In this document: positions 1 to 7,237 of the stretch, in pieces
Layout of the letters: every line of letters starts with the position of its first letter
Numbering within the stretch: the stretch's first letter is position 1
DNA from: SURF-32 sp964648365
Lineage (GTDB): Bacteria > Planctomycetota > Phycisphaerae > UBA1845
Reading direction: 5' to 3'
DNA length: 24,080 nt
Assembly (NCBI GenBank): GCA_964648365.1
Contig: CAZYLK010000088.1
Coordinates: 1-24,080 of the forward strand
Program-made: the position numbers and the translations under genes
Notes under the pieces: model-generated
What the model was told of the DNA's origin: nothing
Seen by the model: only the letters and a program-made list of their open reading frames with translations
The model's database searches: none

Positions 1-22
1 GCTGAAACCGGGGGCAAGAGCC

Positions 23-40
23 GGCCGGCTGAAGCCGGCC
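23..40. repeat. Short perfect palindrome (GGCCGGCT-ga-AGCCGGCC)
   Basis: The 8-base arms at 23-30 and 33-40 are exact reverse complements with a 2-base centre. There is no T-run, so it is not an obvious intrinsic terminator unless it ends a gene left of the window. It has the same design (8-base arms, 2-base centre, GGCTG[A/G]AGCC core) as the palindrome at 23327-23344, so it probably belongs to a dispersed intergenic repeat family. Confidence 0.5.
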
Positions 41-207
41 AGCGCGGGATCCAAAACAACACTGCCGACCGCCGGCGCGTCAGCGTCAACGACACACCCT
101 CATCCGCGCGAGCGTCACGTGCGACCCGTCCGGATGTTGCTCGCGCGGCGCGTGGCGCGCGGCCATCCGCGGCTTGCCCGCCCCCCCGCCGCCATCCATG
201 GCGTCAT

Positions 208-235
208 TTGAACCATCGCTCCGGTAGTTTATGAT
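208..235 (+). promoter_or_regulatory. Sigma-70-type promoter for the 259 gene
   Basis: A -35 box TTGAAC (208-213) and a -10 box TATGAT (230-235) are separated by 16 bases. Transcription would start near 242, giving a leader of about 17 bases that contains the AGGAG ribosome binding site (247-251). Both boxes are close to the consensus; the call is by eye only. Confidence 0.5.
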
Positions 236-258
236 GCCATCGGTTCAGGAGCACTCTC

Positions 259-894
259 ATGAGCGACACTTCGTCCGGCGGACCCGTCCCCTTTCCGCCC
301 GCGCCGCCGACGGCGCCGGGCATGATCCCGGCGACCCGGTCGAGCTGGCCGACGGTGTTCGGCATCATCTCGATCATCCTCGGCGCCGCCGGCGCGCTGC
401 TCGGCTGCTGGACGGTGGTCGCGACGGTGTTCCTTCCCGACATGATGGACTTCCTGACCGGCCTGATGCCCGCGCCACAGGCGGGCGGCGTCGACATGTC
501 CGTCACGTACGACGCCGTGGCCCAATACGCGCCCTGGACCATCGCCGTACACAGCGTCAACCTGGGTTTAGCCGTGATGCTGCTGGTCGCGGGGGTGGGC
601 CTGACGCAGCGGCGGGCTTACGCCCCGCGCTGGAGTACGACGTGGGCTGGGCTGCGGATTATGATGCTCGTGCCGCTGACGTGGCTCGACTACCTCACCG
701 GCCAGGCGCAATTCGCGGCCATGGCGTCGGCGCCGGGCGGAACCGGCATGCCACCCGGGCTTGCGGGCCTTCAGGATACCATGCTCGTGCTCGGGCTGGC
801 GGCGGGCGTGCTCTGGCGCCTGTGGTATCCGATTCTCGTTCTCGTCTGGATGAACCGGCAGCGGATAAAGGCCGAAACCGCCGGGTGGGCGTAG
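259..894 (+). CDS. Hypothetical four-helix membrane protein
   Basis: This 211-residue protein is not one I recognise by name. A proline-rich N-terminus (residues 8-28) is followed by about four hydrophobic helices at 31-60, 93-115, 125-148 and 173-198. The loop between helices 1 and 2 is Met/Pro/Gly-rich, and the C-terminus is short and basic (NRQRIK). The ATG at 259 has AGGAG seven bases upstream and a promoter just before it, so this start is well supported. It lies 85 bases before another membrane protein gene on the same strand and may be co-transcribed with it. Such small membrane proteins with a Pro-rich cytoplasmic tail are common in Planctomycetota and mostly uncharacterised. Function unknown; the coding call is good because codon bias and RBS agree. 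Confidence 0.8.
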   Translation: MSDTSSGGPVPFPPAPPTAPGMIPATRSSWPTVFGIISIILGAAGALLGCWTVVATVFLPDMMDFLTGLMPAPQAGGVDMSVTYDAVAQYAPWTIAVHSVNLGLAVMLLVAGVGLTQRRAYAPRWSTTWAGLRIMMLVPLTWLDYLTGQAQFAAMASAPGGTGMPPGLAGLQDTMLVLGLAAGVLWRLWYPILVLVWMNRQRIKAETAGWA

Positions 895-979
895 CGTCGT
901 ACGGGCGCCGGTCTGGTAAAGCGATCGACCTCGGACAGGCGGGGGTCGGCGGGTCCGGCCGGCCACGGTGGAGGCATTG

Positions 980-2434
980 ATGCGCTGCAAGAACTGCGAT
1001 TACCGGCTGTGGAACCTCCGCTCGCGCCAATGCCCGGAGTGCGGCCGGGCCTTTCTGCCCAGCGAATACGACCTGCGCCCCAACGCCGTCCGGTTCTGCT
1101 GCCCGCACTGTTCGACCGCGTACTACGGCACCTCCGCCCAGGGGCATCTCGAGCCGCGCCGGTTCGCCTGTGTGACCTGCGGCAACGTCGTCGACATGGA
1201 CGAGATGGTGCTGCAGCCGGCCGAGGGCGTCGAGGAGGACACCACCGGGATCGCACCGCTCGCCTGGTTTGACCGCAAGAAGATCGGCACGTTTCGAGCG
1301 TGGATGCGTACCGTCGGGCGCAGCATGATCGGCCCGGCCGCCCTGATCGAACGCGTGCCCGCCCTCGACGGGACCGCGCGGGCATGGGGGTTCCTCATGC
1401 TCACGCTGCTGCTGATTCCGCTGCTGGGGATGGGGCCGATCATGCTGTTCAGCGTCATCGCCGGGGGAGCGCCGGGTGTGCTGCCGATGCTGCTGGGTAT
1501 CGCCGTCATGGCGGCCGTCGCCGTGGCGGGATTCGCCCTGTTCGCCCTGCTCTGGTCGGCGATATCGCACGGACTGCTCCGGATCACCGGTCAGACGCCT
1601 CACCCCGCCAGTCGCACCATTAATGCGATCCTCTATAGCAGCGGCCCCGTGGTGCTGGCCGCCACGCCGTGCGTGGGCATGTACTTGATTCCCGTCGGCG
1701 TCATCTGGTGGACCGTTTGCGCCATTCTGGCCGTGCAGGCGGCCCAACGCGCCGGAGGCCTTCGCGCCACGCTCGTGGTGGGCACGTTTCCCGGAGTCTT
1801 CGCGGTTGCCGCGGGGGCGGGGTTCATCGCCCTGTTCGCCTGGGGCCTGCGACCGGGCGGCGCCTTCTCCATGACCGGCGAGCGCGCCACGACGCAACTC
1901 GTGGCTACGTCGGTAACGGTCTACGCGCTGGCGAACAACGGCCCGCCCGCCCATGCGGCCACGCTGCTAGAAGACTCGTCCATGACGTCGACATTGCTCA
2001 CGGTCACCGGCTCGGCGACATCCGACAACACGATCACGGTGGCGGGCACGAGTCTGACGCGACTCGATGCCATGCTCACATCCGAGCGCAGGGTGAAACT
2101 CGACGCCGCCGTCAAGGCGATGCCGTCCGACGTCGTCGCCCATCGCCTCGGGGACTTCGTGTTCACCTATCATGGCGTGACCCTGTCGCCGCCGACGCCG
2201 GGGATCTGGATCGTGGTGCTCGCGCCCGACCCGCCCGCCAATCCGGCGCCGCCGCTCGACAAGGTCTGGGTTGCCGATGCTGCGGGCACCGTCAGCCAGT
2301 TCCGCACCGCCCGCCTGGCTCAGAATCTCAAGTCGCAGAACCAACTGCGAAAGCAGGCGGGCCTGCCCCCGCTGCCCGATCCCTTCACGGTCATGCATGA
2401 CAAGCCGGTCGGCGCGTCCGACGTGCCGCCCTGA
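980..2434 (+). CDS. Double zinc-ribbon, Yip1-like multi-pass membrane protein
   Basis: The 484-residue protein starts with two zinc-ribbon knuckle pairs: Cys3/Cys6 with Cys18/Cys21, and Cys41/Cys44 with Cys64/Cys67. Residues 137-290 hold about five hydrophobic helices with the general look of a Yip1-type membrane domain, followed by a roughly 190-residue soluble C-terminal region of no recognised fold, which ends in a hydrophilic Gln/Lys/Pro-rich tail. ATG 980 is chosen over the upstream in-frame GTG 968 because GGAGG lies at 970-974, five bases before the ATG, and the first Cys pair begins at residue 3. Zinc-ribbon plus Yip1-like proteins are frequent in Planctomycetota and are presumed membrane-associated, with no assigned reaction. 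The role is not known. Confidence 0.8.
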   Translation: MRCKNCDYRLWNLRSRQCPECGRAFLPSEYDLRPNAVRFCCPHCSTAYYGTSAQGHLEPRRFACVTCGNVVDMDEMVLQPAEGVEEDTTGIAPLAWFDRKKIGTFRAWMRTVGRSMIGPAALIERVPALDGTARAWGFLMLTLLLIPLLGMGPIMLFSVIAGGAPGVLPMLLGIAVMAAVAVAGFALFALLWSAISHGLLRITGQTPHPASRTINAILYSSGPVVLAATPCVGMYLIPVGVIWWTVCAILAVQAAQRAGGLRATLVVGTFPGVFAVAAGAGFIALFAWGLRPGGAFSMTGERATTQLVATSVTVYALANNGPPAHAATLLEDSSMTSTLLTVTGSATSDNTITVAGTSLTRLDAMLTSERRVKLDAAVKAMPSDVVAHRLGDFVFTYHGVTLSPPTPGIWIVVLAPDPPANPAPPLDKVWVADAAGTVSQFRTARLAQNLKSQNQLRKQAGLPPLPDPFTVMHDKPVGASDVPP

Positions 2435-2539
2435 CGCCGCGACCGCCATCTCGCGCGAAATCCCGTCACCACCAGTGCCATCTATCGGCAGACATCAGAC
2501 GACATGCGCGTGGCACGTGTGCAAAAGCGTGTGGCGCCC

Positions 2540-2568
2540 TTGTACGCCATCGGCGACGGCCATAGCGT
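2540..2568 (+). promoter_or_regulatory. Possible promoter for the ankyrin gene
   Basis: TTGTAC (2540-2545), a 17-base spacer and TAGCGT (2563-2568) form a weak promoter-like pair about 87 bases before the ATG at 2655. The -10 box matches the sigma-70 consensus at only three positions. The same -10 box with the same spacing recurs at 5002-5030, which is the main reason to list it. Confidence 0.25.
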
Positions 2569-2654
2569 GATCGGCGCTCCGACCAGGCGCCGTAGTGTTC
2601 CACGCTGCGCTTGTTCGTGCGGTTTCAGGCGAGTCAACTGAAGGAGAGTCCACC

Positions 2655-3560
2655 ATGTCAGGATCGTCGGATCCCGCGCCGTCGCGTGCGCCGGAATCGT
2701 TGCAGCCTTCGCGCAGAGCGTGTCTTTCCATCTTGGCGCCGGCCGCGGCCGCGTGCTGGTCGTCGCGCTTCGTGATCCCGGCAAGCGGGCAGGACGCGCC
2801 GGCCCGCCCGCCCGAGCCGTCCGGCGGCGCGGCTGCGTCCGGCGCCTACCCTGCCGCGAACGGCCAGTTCCACCCCGACTTTCCCAGCCACGATCCGGCG
2901 ATCGTGCGCGAGGTGGTGGGCGCGTCGCACACGCGGCTGGATCGCGTTCGCGAGCTGGTCGAGGCGCGGCCGGCGCTGGCGAAGGCGACGTGGGACTGGG
3001 GCTTCGGCGATTGGGAATCCGCCCTGGGCGCGGCGTCGCACATGGGCCGTCGCGACATTGCCGAGGTGCTGATCGCGCACGGCGCGCGGCCGGACCTGTT
3101 CACCTTTGCCATGCTCGGGAACCTGGCCGTCGTGAAAGCCGCCATCGAAGCCCAGCCGGGCATTCAGCGCATCCCCGGGCCGCATGGCATCACGCTGTTG
3201 CAACATGCCCGCGCCGGCGGCGCTGCCGAGGTCGTCTCGTATCTTGAATCGGTCGGGGGCGCCGACGAGCGCGCAACGAGTCTCGACGTGTCGGAATCCG
3301 AACAGGAGGTTTACCTCGGCCGGTATGAATTCGACGAGGGTGAAGACGGCGTTTTCGTCGTGACCCGCAACAGCCGGGGCCTGCTGGCGATCCAGCGGGG
3401 TGGGCAATTCTCGCGTGTGCTCAACCGGGTTGAAGCCCACGGTTTTGCCCCGGGCGGCGCGGCCGACGTACGGATCCGGTTCGACGTGTCCAACGGGCGG
3501 GCAACGTCCTTGACCATCCATGACCCGGTTCCCGTCGTCCGGGCGATCCGCGCCGGGTAG
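2655..3560 (+). CDS. Exported (Tat signal) ankyrin-repeat protein
   Basis: This is a 301-residue protein. A twin-arginine motif (SRRACLS, residues 19-25) precedes a hydrophobic Ala-rich segment (26-35), as in Tat export signals; a Cys at 34 leaves open lipid attachment. Residues 85-205 contain ankyrin-type helix pairs, for example a repeat ending in DIAEVLIAHGARPD and another ending in VVSYLESVGG. Residues 212-300 form a beta-rich domain (YLGRYEF at the start, DVRIRFDV, SLTIHD near the end) like DUF3471-type tails found after beta-lactamase-like domains. ATG 2655 has AAGGAG eight bases upstream; the GTG 60 bases earlier has no RBS and would bury the signal. Ankyrin repeats normally bind a protein partner, so an extracytoplasmic interaction role is inferred. 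No partner is visible nearby. Confidence 0.78.
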   Translation: MSGSSDPAPSRAPESLQPSRRACLSILAPAAAACWSSRFVIPASGQDAPARPPEPSGGAAASGAYPAANGQFHPDFPSHDPAIVREVVGASHTRLDRVRELVEARPALAKATWDWGFGDWESALGAASHMGRRDIAEVLIAHGARPDLFTFAMLGNLAVVKAAIEAQPGIQRIPGPHGITLLQHARAGGAAEVVSYLESVGGADERATSLDVSESEQEVYLGRYEFDEGEDGVFVVTRNSRGLLAIQRGGQFSRVLNRVEAHGFAPGGAADVRIRFDVSNGRATSLTIHDPVPVVRAIRAG

Positions 3561-3605
3561 CCGGTCGCCGGCCGTCGCTCGCCGTGGGAACGGACAAAAT
3601 ACGCA

Positions 3606-3638
3606 GGGGGCGCGAGGCAATGACTGCCCCGCGCCCCC
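3606..3638. terminator. Bidirectional hairpin between convergent genes
   Basis: GGGGGCGCG (3606-3614) pairs perfectly with CGCGCCCCC (3630-3638). Inside, GGCA (3616-3619) pairs with TGCC (3625-3628) around the loop ATGAC, with one a/c mismatch between the two stems. On the minus strand the hairpin is followed by TATTTTG, which suits an intrinsic terminator for the minus gene ending at 3711. On the plus side there is no T-run. It lies in the gap between two convergent stop codons. Confidence 0.7.
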
Positions 3639-3710
3639 GCGATGTGATGCAATTATCCAAGCCAGCGAAGGCGACCGCAGTGGGTCGGCCCGCCGTGCCC
3701 GGTCGCTACG

Positions 3711-4631
3711 CTATCCGCAGCTCTGGCGCTTGCCCTTGACCTTCTTGCAGACGCCCGGTCCGCGGTCGGGGCAGGGGATGGTGGCCTTGAACTTCTTCAC
3801 GCAGTCGCCGACCTCTTCGCAATCAGCGCCGGAAGAAATGGTGTCGCCCTTCGCGGGGCACGCGCTGCAACCACCCTTGGGCTTGCCGCCCTTCTTGATG
3901 ACGTACTTGCAACCGGAGCTGGCGCCGCCCGCCCAGGCAACCGCCTGCTCGAGAAGCTGATCCTCAACGCCGCTGCGCAGGCCGCCGTTGTTGTAGCCGA
4001 CCTGAGCCAGGTACAGGCCGCCGAGGTAGACGGAGCGACCGCTCTCTTCCTGATAGGCGATCGTGTTGGAGGCGGGCTGGGCCTGAGCGCGACCGAGGCG
4101 CGTGGCGTTCGGATCCAGCGAAGTGGCCCATTCGAGATTGTTCCCGCTGTAGTTGAACGACGAAATCCCATCCGTGATCGGGTGGGTGTCGTCCAGGATC
4201 TCCTGCACGCCGCCCGCCCCCACGAACTGATAGGGACCGTCCAGGAAGGGTGCGATGTAGTCCGCATCGATCGCTGCCTGGCCCGACAGTACGTCGGTGC
4301 CGTAGTTGTACCAGCCGACCGTGACGACGCCGCCGCCCTGGTCCATCCACTGGCGGATGGCGGCGAACATCTGCTCCGTGTAGCCGCTGCTCCGCGAGCC
4401 GCTGTCGCCCAGGATGACGACGTGGTACTGCGAAAGTTCGCCTGCCTCATCGACGTCGGCGGCGCCGACGACGGACGCATCGAAATCGAAGAACGTGTCG
4501 TCGTTCAGTTGTGCCGCACACTGGGGGCCGGTCATGGTGCCGCCAGTGACCACCGCCACCCGAACCTGCGCGGACGCAGGCAATGCGGCCAGCGCGGCCG
4601 TAACGCCACACACCAGACTTGCTTTCCTCAT
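3711..4631 (-). CDS. Secreted ThuA/GATase-like protein with Cys-rich C-terminal tail
   Basis: The 306-residue protein has a signal peptide (MRKASLVCG..., cleavage likely after ASA, residue 21). Residues 23-235 resemble a class I glutamine-amidotransferase-like or ThuA fold: an opening strand VRVAVVTGG, the strand HVVILGDSGS, a helix IRQWMDQGGGVVTVGWY, and the late segment PITDGISSFNYSGN. No catalytic Cys-His-Glu triad can be seen, so a structural or binding role is likely. The last 66 residues (241-306) are Lys/Gly-rich with eight cysteines, several in close pairs, and suggest a disulphide-bonded or metal-binding module after export. ATG 4631 is chosen because AGGAGAAGG sits just upstream and the signal peptide begins there; the longer reading to 4685 has no RBS. 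It has its own promoter and terminator. Confidence 0.75.
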   Translation of the reverse strand: MRKASLVCGVTAALAALPASAQVRVAVVTGGTMTGPQCAAQLNDDTFFDFDASVVGAADVDEAGELSQYHVVILGDSGSRSSGYTEQMFAAIRQWMDQGGGVVTVGWYNYGTDVLSGQAAIDADYIAPFLDGPYQFVGAGGVQEILDDTHPITDGISSFNYSGNNLEWATSLDPNATRLGRAQAQPASNTIAYQEESGRSVYLGGLYLAQVGYNNGGLRSGVEDQLLEQAVAWAGGASSGCKYVIKKGGKPKGGCSACPAKGDTISSGADCEEVGDCVKKFKATIPCPDRGPGVCKKVKGKRQSCG

Positions 4632-4706
4632 CAACCTTCTCCTGTTTGAGATGCTCCGACCATCGCTTGCAGCGCGGTGCCGCAAAAGCGCTCCGGCCGT
4701 GGGGCC

Positions 4707-4736
4707 ATTCTAACGAGGCGCTGGGGTCGGATCCAA
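4707..4736 (-). promoter_or_regulatory. Promoter for the secreted ThuA-like gene
   Basis: On the minus strand TTGGAT (4731-4736) and TAGAAT (4707-4712) are separated by 18 bases. The -10 box matches five of six consensus bases. Transcription would begin near 4700, leaving about 70 bases of leader before the ATG at 4631. Confidence 0.45.
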
Positions 4737-5001
4737 GTACTTTGCCGACTCGGCGTTTCGGGCCGGTGCGGCAGCACCCCGGCGCTTCAGACCGATGCCT
4801 GCGCGCTCGTGCGCCGGCCGAATGATTACTACTCTCACTGGAAATCGAGGGTAGGTGTTAATATGGGTAGTTTTGGCGCGAAAATTGTACCCGTTGTGCT
4901 CTTGCAGCGTCGGTGGCACCCCGTCATAATGCTCCCCCATCAGCTCCCCGCTCGTGGGCGGTCTACGTGGCGAGGGGTGGTTCAGTGCCGCGGCTGCGGC
5001 C

Positions 5002-5030
5002 TTGACGTATTCATCCTGTCGCCCTAGCGT
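5002..5030 (+). promoter_or_regulatory. Possible promoter upstream of the small lipoprotein
   Basis: TTGACG (5002-5007, five of six matches), a 17-base spacer and TAGCGT (5025-5030, weak). If used, the transcript would carry about 245 bases of leader before ATG 5284. The weak -10 box keeps confidence low. Confidence 0.25.
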
Positions 5031-5283
5031 TCGCGCGCGTGGGCGGGGCTCGGCGTGCATTGGCGGCGCAGGCGCGGCGTTCGACCTGGAAACGCGAGAC
5101 GAGTTCCCGACAACGACACAGTGTCTATTCCGAGTGAAGCGTGCGCCGTTGCACGCCCGATACGTTGATTGGACGACCCTGAACGATACGGTGGCCGGGA
5201 CCATGAGCCCCGGTTGCCCCGCGCTTTTGGCCGCGGCGTGCTCGGGTCAGAGAGTGGAATTCCTTTGTAGAGGAGTTACGGTA

Positions 5284-5487
5284 ATGCTTCGCACGAAGAA
5301 GAAAGCGTTGGCCCTGTTGGCCACCGGTGGCATGCTTCTGGGCAGCGGCTGCAGCTTCGACAGCCTGCTGACCAACGTCTGGAAGGGCTTCGGCTACTCG
5401 CTGGGCGGCCTCCCGGCCGATCTCGTCACCCAGTTGTTCCTGCAGGATTTCCTGGACAGCCTGGTGGGAGGCGGCGACGGCGAATAA
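5284..5487 (+). CDS. Small lipoprotein-like protein, 67 residues
   Basis: A basic start (MLRTKKK), a hydrophobic stretch (ALALLATGGMLLG) and GSGC at residues 20-23 form a plausible, slightly atypical lipoprotein signal; the -3 position is Gly rather than Leu. The mature part, about 44 residues, is one amphipathic region (DSLLTNVWKGFGYSLGG then ADLVTQLFLQDFLDSL) ending in Gly/Asp/Glu. ATG 5284 has GAGGAG about nine bases upstream. A strong intrinsic terminator follows, so the gene is a single transcription unit. I believe related tiny lipoproteins occur in planctomycetes with unknown function, but that is memory, not a search. It could anchor in the membrane or associate with an envelope complex; nothing here says which. 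Confidence 0.72.
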   Translation: MLRTKKKALALLATGGMLLGSGCSFDSLLTNVWKGFGYSLGGLPADLVTQLFLQDFLDSLVGGGDGE

Positions 5488-5566
5488 GCCCCGCCCGGAA
5501 CCGGCCCAGGCCAGGCTGATCTGGCATGACGGTTCCTCCACAGACTTCGTTCGCCCCGGCGAACGC

Positions 5567-5607
5567 ACGCCGCGGAGCTCGACATCGGGCTTCGCGGTGT
5601 TTTTTTT
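5567..5607 (+). terminator. Strong intrinsic terminator
   Basis: ACGCCGCGGAGC (5567-5578) pairs with GCTTCGCGGTGT (5589-5600) over 12 positions, including two G-T wobbles, around a 10-base loop. The hairpin is followed directly by eight T residues (5600-5607). It ends the transcript of the small lipoprotein 80 bases upstream and insulates it from the oncoming mgtE gene. Confidence 0.85.
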
Positions 5608-5624
5608 GCGCGCCGGCCGCCCGG

Positions 5625-7019
5625 TCACGTCGCGATCAGGGAGGCGATCGAAAGGTAAACCAGAACGGACGTGACGTCGTTGAGGCCGGTCACCACCGGT
5701 CCGGAGGCGATGGCCGGGTCAAAGCCGAGCGCCTGAAACAGGAAGGGCAGGCCGATGCCGAGTGAGCCGGCCACCACCACGGCGCTGGCCATACCGACGC
5801 CGACCGCGATCGCCACGAGGCGCGGGTTGATCTCCGCGGCGAGGGAAGGGTCCAAACGCGCGAGCATCATTGGCAGGAAGAACCCGACCAGGCTGGCAGA
5901 GACGATGGCCGACGCGATCGCAATCAGCGTGGCAATGGGCAGTTCACGCCGCATGACCCGCATCAGGCCGCCGCGGGCGACGTCGCCCTCGGCGAAGCGC
6001 CGGATCACCACCGTCGAGATCTGGATGGCCGAACTGCCGCAGGTCGCGGCGATCATCGGCACGAAGAAACTCAGCGCAACGTACACCGCGGGCGAGAAAT
6101 GAGCCTTCTGCCATGCCATCACCACGCCGGTGATCGTCGTGACGCCCATGCATCCGATGATCCACGGCAGGCGGATGCCGGCGGCTTTGATGACGGAGCT
6201 GGTCTCGTGCTCGGCCGGGTCGGTGCCGGCCATGCGGTAGAGATCCTCGGTGGCCTCCTCGCCGGCCACGTCGAGAATGTCGTCGTGGGTGATCAGACCG
6301 ACCAGTTGCCCCTCGTGGTCAACCACCGGGATGTCCGGCAGGTCGTACTTGCGCATCCGCTGGAGGACTTCCTCCTGGTCGGTATCGACCCTGACGACGT
6401 GCGGGCGCGGATCGGCCAGCTCGGCAAGCTGGGCGTCTTTCGGGTTGGTCACGAGGTGCCGAAGGTCGACCGAACCGGCCAGACGCCCTTCGTCGTCGAC
6501 GATGAAGACTTCGTGCAGATCCTCGCTGGCGGAGTAGGTCCGGACGTGGCGGACGGCGTCGCGGACGGTGGCGTCCTGCGGCAGCTTCAGCACGTCCGTG
6601 GTCATGATGCCGCCGGCCGAGTCCTCCTCGTGCTTCAGCAGCGCCTCGATCTGGTCCGACTTGGCGGGCTCGATCGTGTCCAGCACTTCGCGGGTGCGCG
6701 CGTCGCTCAACTCGCTGACCACGTCGGTGGCGTCATCGGGCGGCAGCTCGGAGACGATTTCAGTGATCTTGCCGCCGTCGAGATCGTCCACCACGTCGCC
6801 GCGGACGGATTCCGGCAGCATGATGATCAGCTCGGCCGCGGTCCGCGGCGGCATGGCATAGATGATGCGCGAGCGATCGTCGTCGCTGAACAGCGGCAGG
6901 ACTTCCGCGACGTCGGCGGCCCGCTCGCCGGCGAGCGCCGCGACGAGGATGTCCTCCTGCCCGACGGACAGCGCCGTCTTCAGTCGCTCGCGAAGGTCGG
7001 TTGAGGTCGCAGCGGTCAT
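5625..7019 (-). CDS. mgtE: MgtE-family magnesium transporter
   Basis: This 464-residue protein has the full MgtE order. An N-terminal helical superhelix domain (about 22-125, with acidic repeats such as ELPPDDATDVVSEL) is followed by a CBS pair (about 138-255, with GGIMTTDVLKLP and GLITHDDILDVAGEE) and a five-helix membrane domain (283-464). MgtE forms a dimeric Mg2+ channel in the inner membrane, and the N and CBS domains close it when cytoplasmic Mg2+ is high. The pore Asp is likely Asp448 in GLND. The usual GGNxGxQ membrane motif reads CGSSAIQ here (327-333), and TTxND reads TGLND, so the pore region is divergent. The start at 7019 is preferred because MTAATSTDL fits family N-termini; the in-frame ATG at 7094 lacks an RBS. 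No M-box-like leader was recognised. Confidence 0.9.
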   Translation of the reverse strand: MTAATSTDLRERLKTALSVGQEDILVAALAGERAADVAEVLPLFSDDDRSRIIYAMPPRTAAELIIMLPESVRGDVVDDLDGGKITEIVSELPPDDATDVVSELSDARTREVLDTIEPAKSDQIEALLKHEEDSAGGIMTTDVLKLPQDATVRDAVRHVRTYSASEDLHEVFIVDDEGRLAGSVDLRHLVTNPKDAQLAELADPRPHVVRVDTDQEEVLQRMRKYDLPDIPVVDHEGQLVGLITHDDILDVAGEEATEDLYRMAGTDPAEHETSSVIKAAGIRLPWIIGCMGVTTITGVVMAWQKAHFSPAVYVALSFFVPMIAATCGSSAIQISTVVIRRFAEGDVARGGLMRVMRRELPIATLIAIASAIVSASLVGFFLPMMLARLDPSLAAEINPRLVAIAVGVGMASAVVVAGSLGIGLPFLFQALGFDPAIASGPVVTGLNDVTSVLVYLSIASLIAT

Positions 7020-7092
7020 GAGCGCCAGCCCTGTCGATGACGGCCGCGCCGGCACGCAGCGGCCATTCCTTTCACCGGGAATCGAGCCGGTC

Positions 7093-7120
7093 ATTATGGG
7101 TTGGGGCGTCCGACGTGCAA
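7093..7120 (-). promoter_or_regulatory. Possible promoter for mgtE
   Basis: On the minus strand TTGCAC (7115-7120) and CATAAT (7093-7098) are 16 bases apart. The -10 box matches five of six consensus bases; the -35 box is weak. It would give a leader of about 67 bases before ATG 7019. Confidence 0.35.
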
Positions 7121-7127
7121 GGACGGA

Positions 7128-7155
7128 TTGACCTCCGCTGCGCCATCCTTACGCT
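7128..7155 (+). promoter_or_regulatory. Possible promoter for ilvC
   Basis: TTGACC (7128-7133, five of six matches) is followed after 16 bases by TACGCT (7150-7155, three of six). It is divergent from the mgtE promoter, and the two would share about 60 bases of control region. Confidence 0.3.
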
Positions 7156-7237
7156 GGACGCTCAGCGGCGTGAACGAATGGCACTGAATGTGCCCGGTCT
7201 GGAACGTGCGCGAGTTGATCAGGAGACGGAGGTCCGC

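Larger units (their letters stand above)
4632..5283. other. Gene-free stretch of about 650 bases
   Basis: This region lies between divergent genes. It holds the minus-strand promoter at 4707-4736, an A/T-richer patch around 4845-4890, a weak plus-strand promoter-like pair at 5002-5030 and a leader of up to 250 bases before the 5284 gene. Reading frames crossing it have no ribosome binding site, and their translations look like shifted-frame Arg/Pro/Ala-rich sequence. I see no RNA gene, although a long leader or small RNA upstream of 5284 cannot be excluded by eye. Confidence 0.5.

Noticed and set aside
695..1954. Long minus-strand open frame (419 codons) over the 259 and 980 genes
   Set aside because: It is antisense to two supported genes, has no RBS, and its translation is Arg/Gly/His-rich shifted-frame sequence typical of high-GC shadows.
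4710..5204. Minus-strand 164-codon frame in the gene-free stretch
   Set aside because: No RBS, no recognisable motif, and it overlaps the promoter of the ThuA-like gene.
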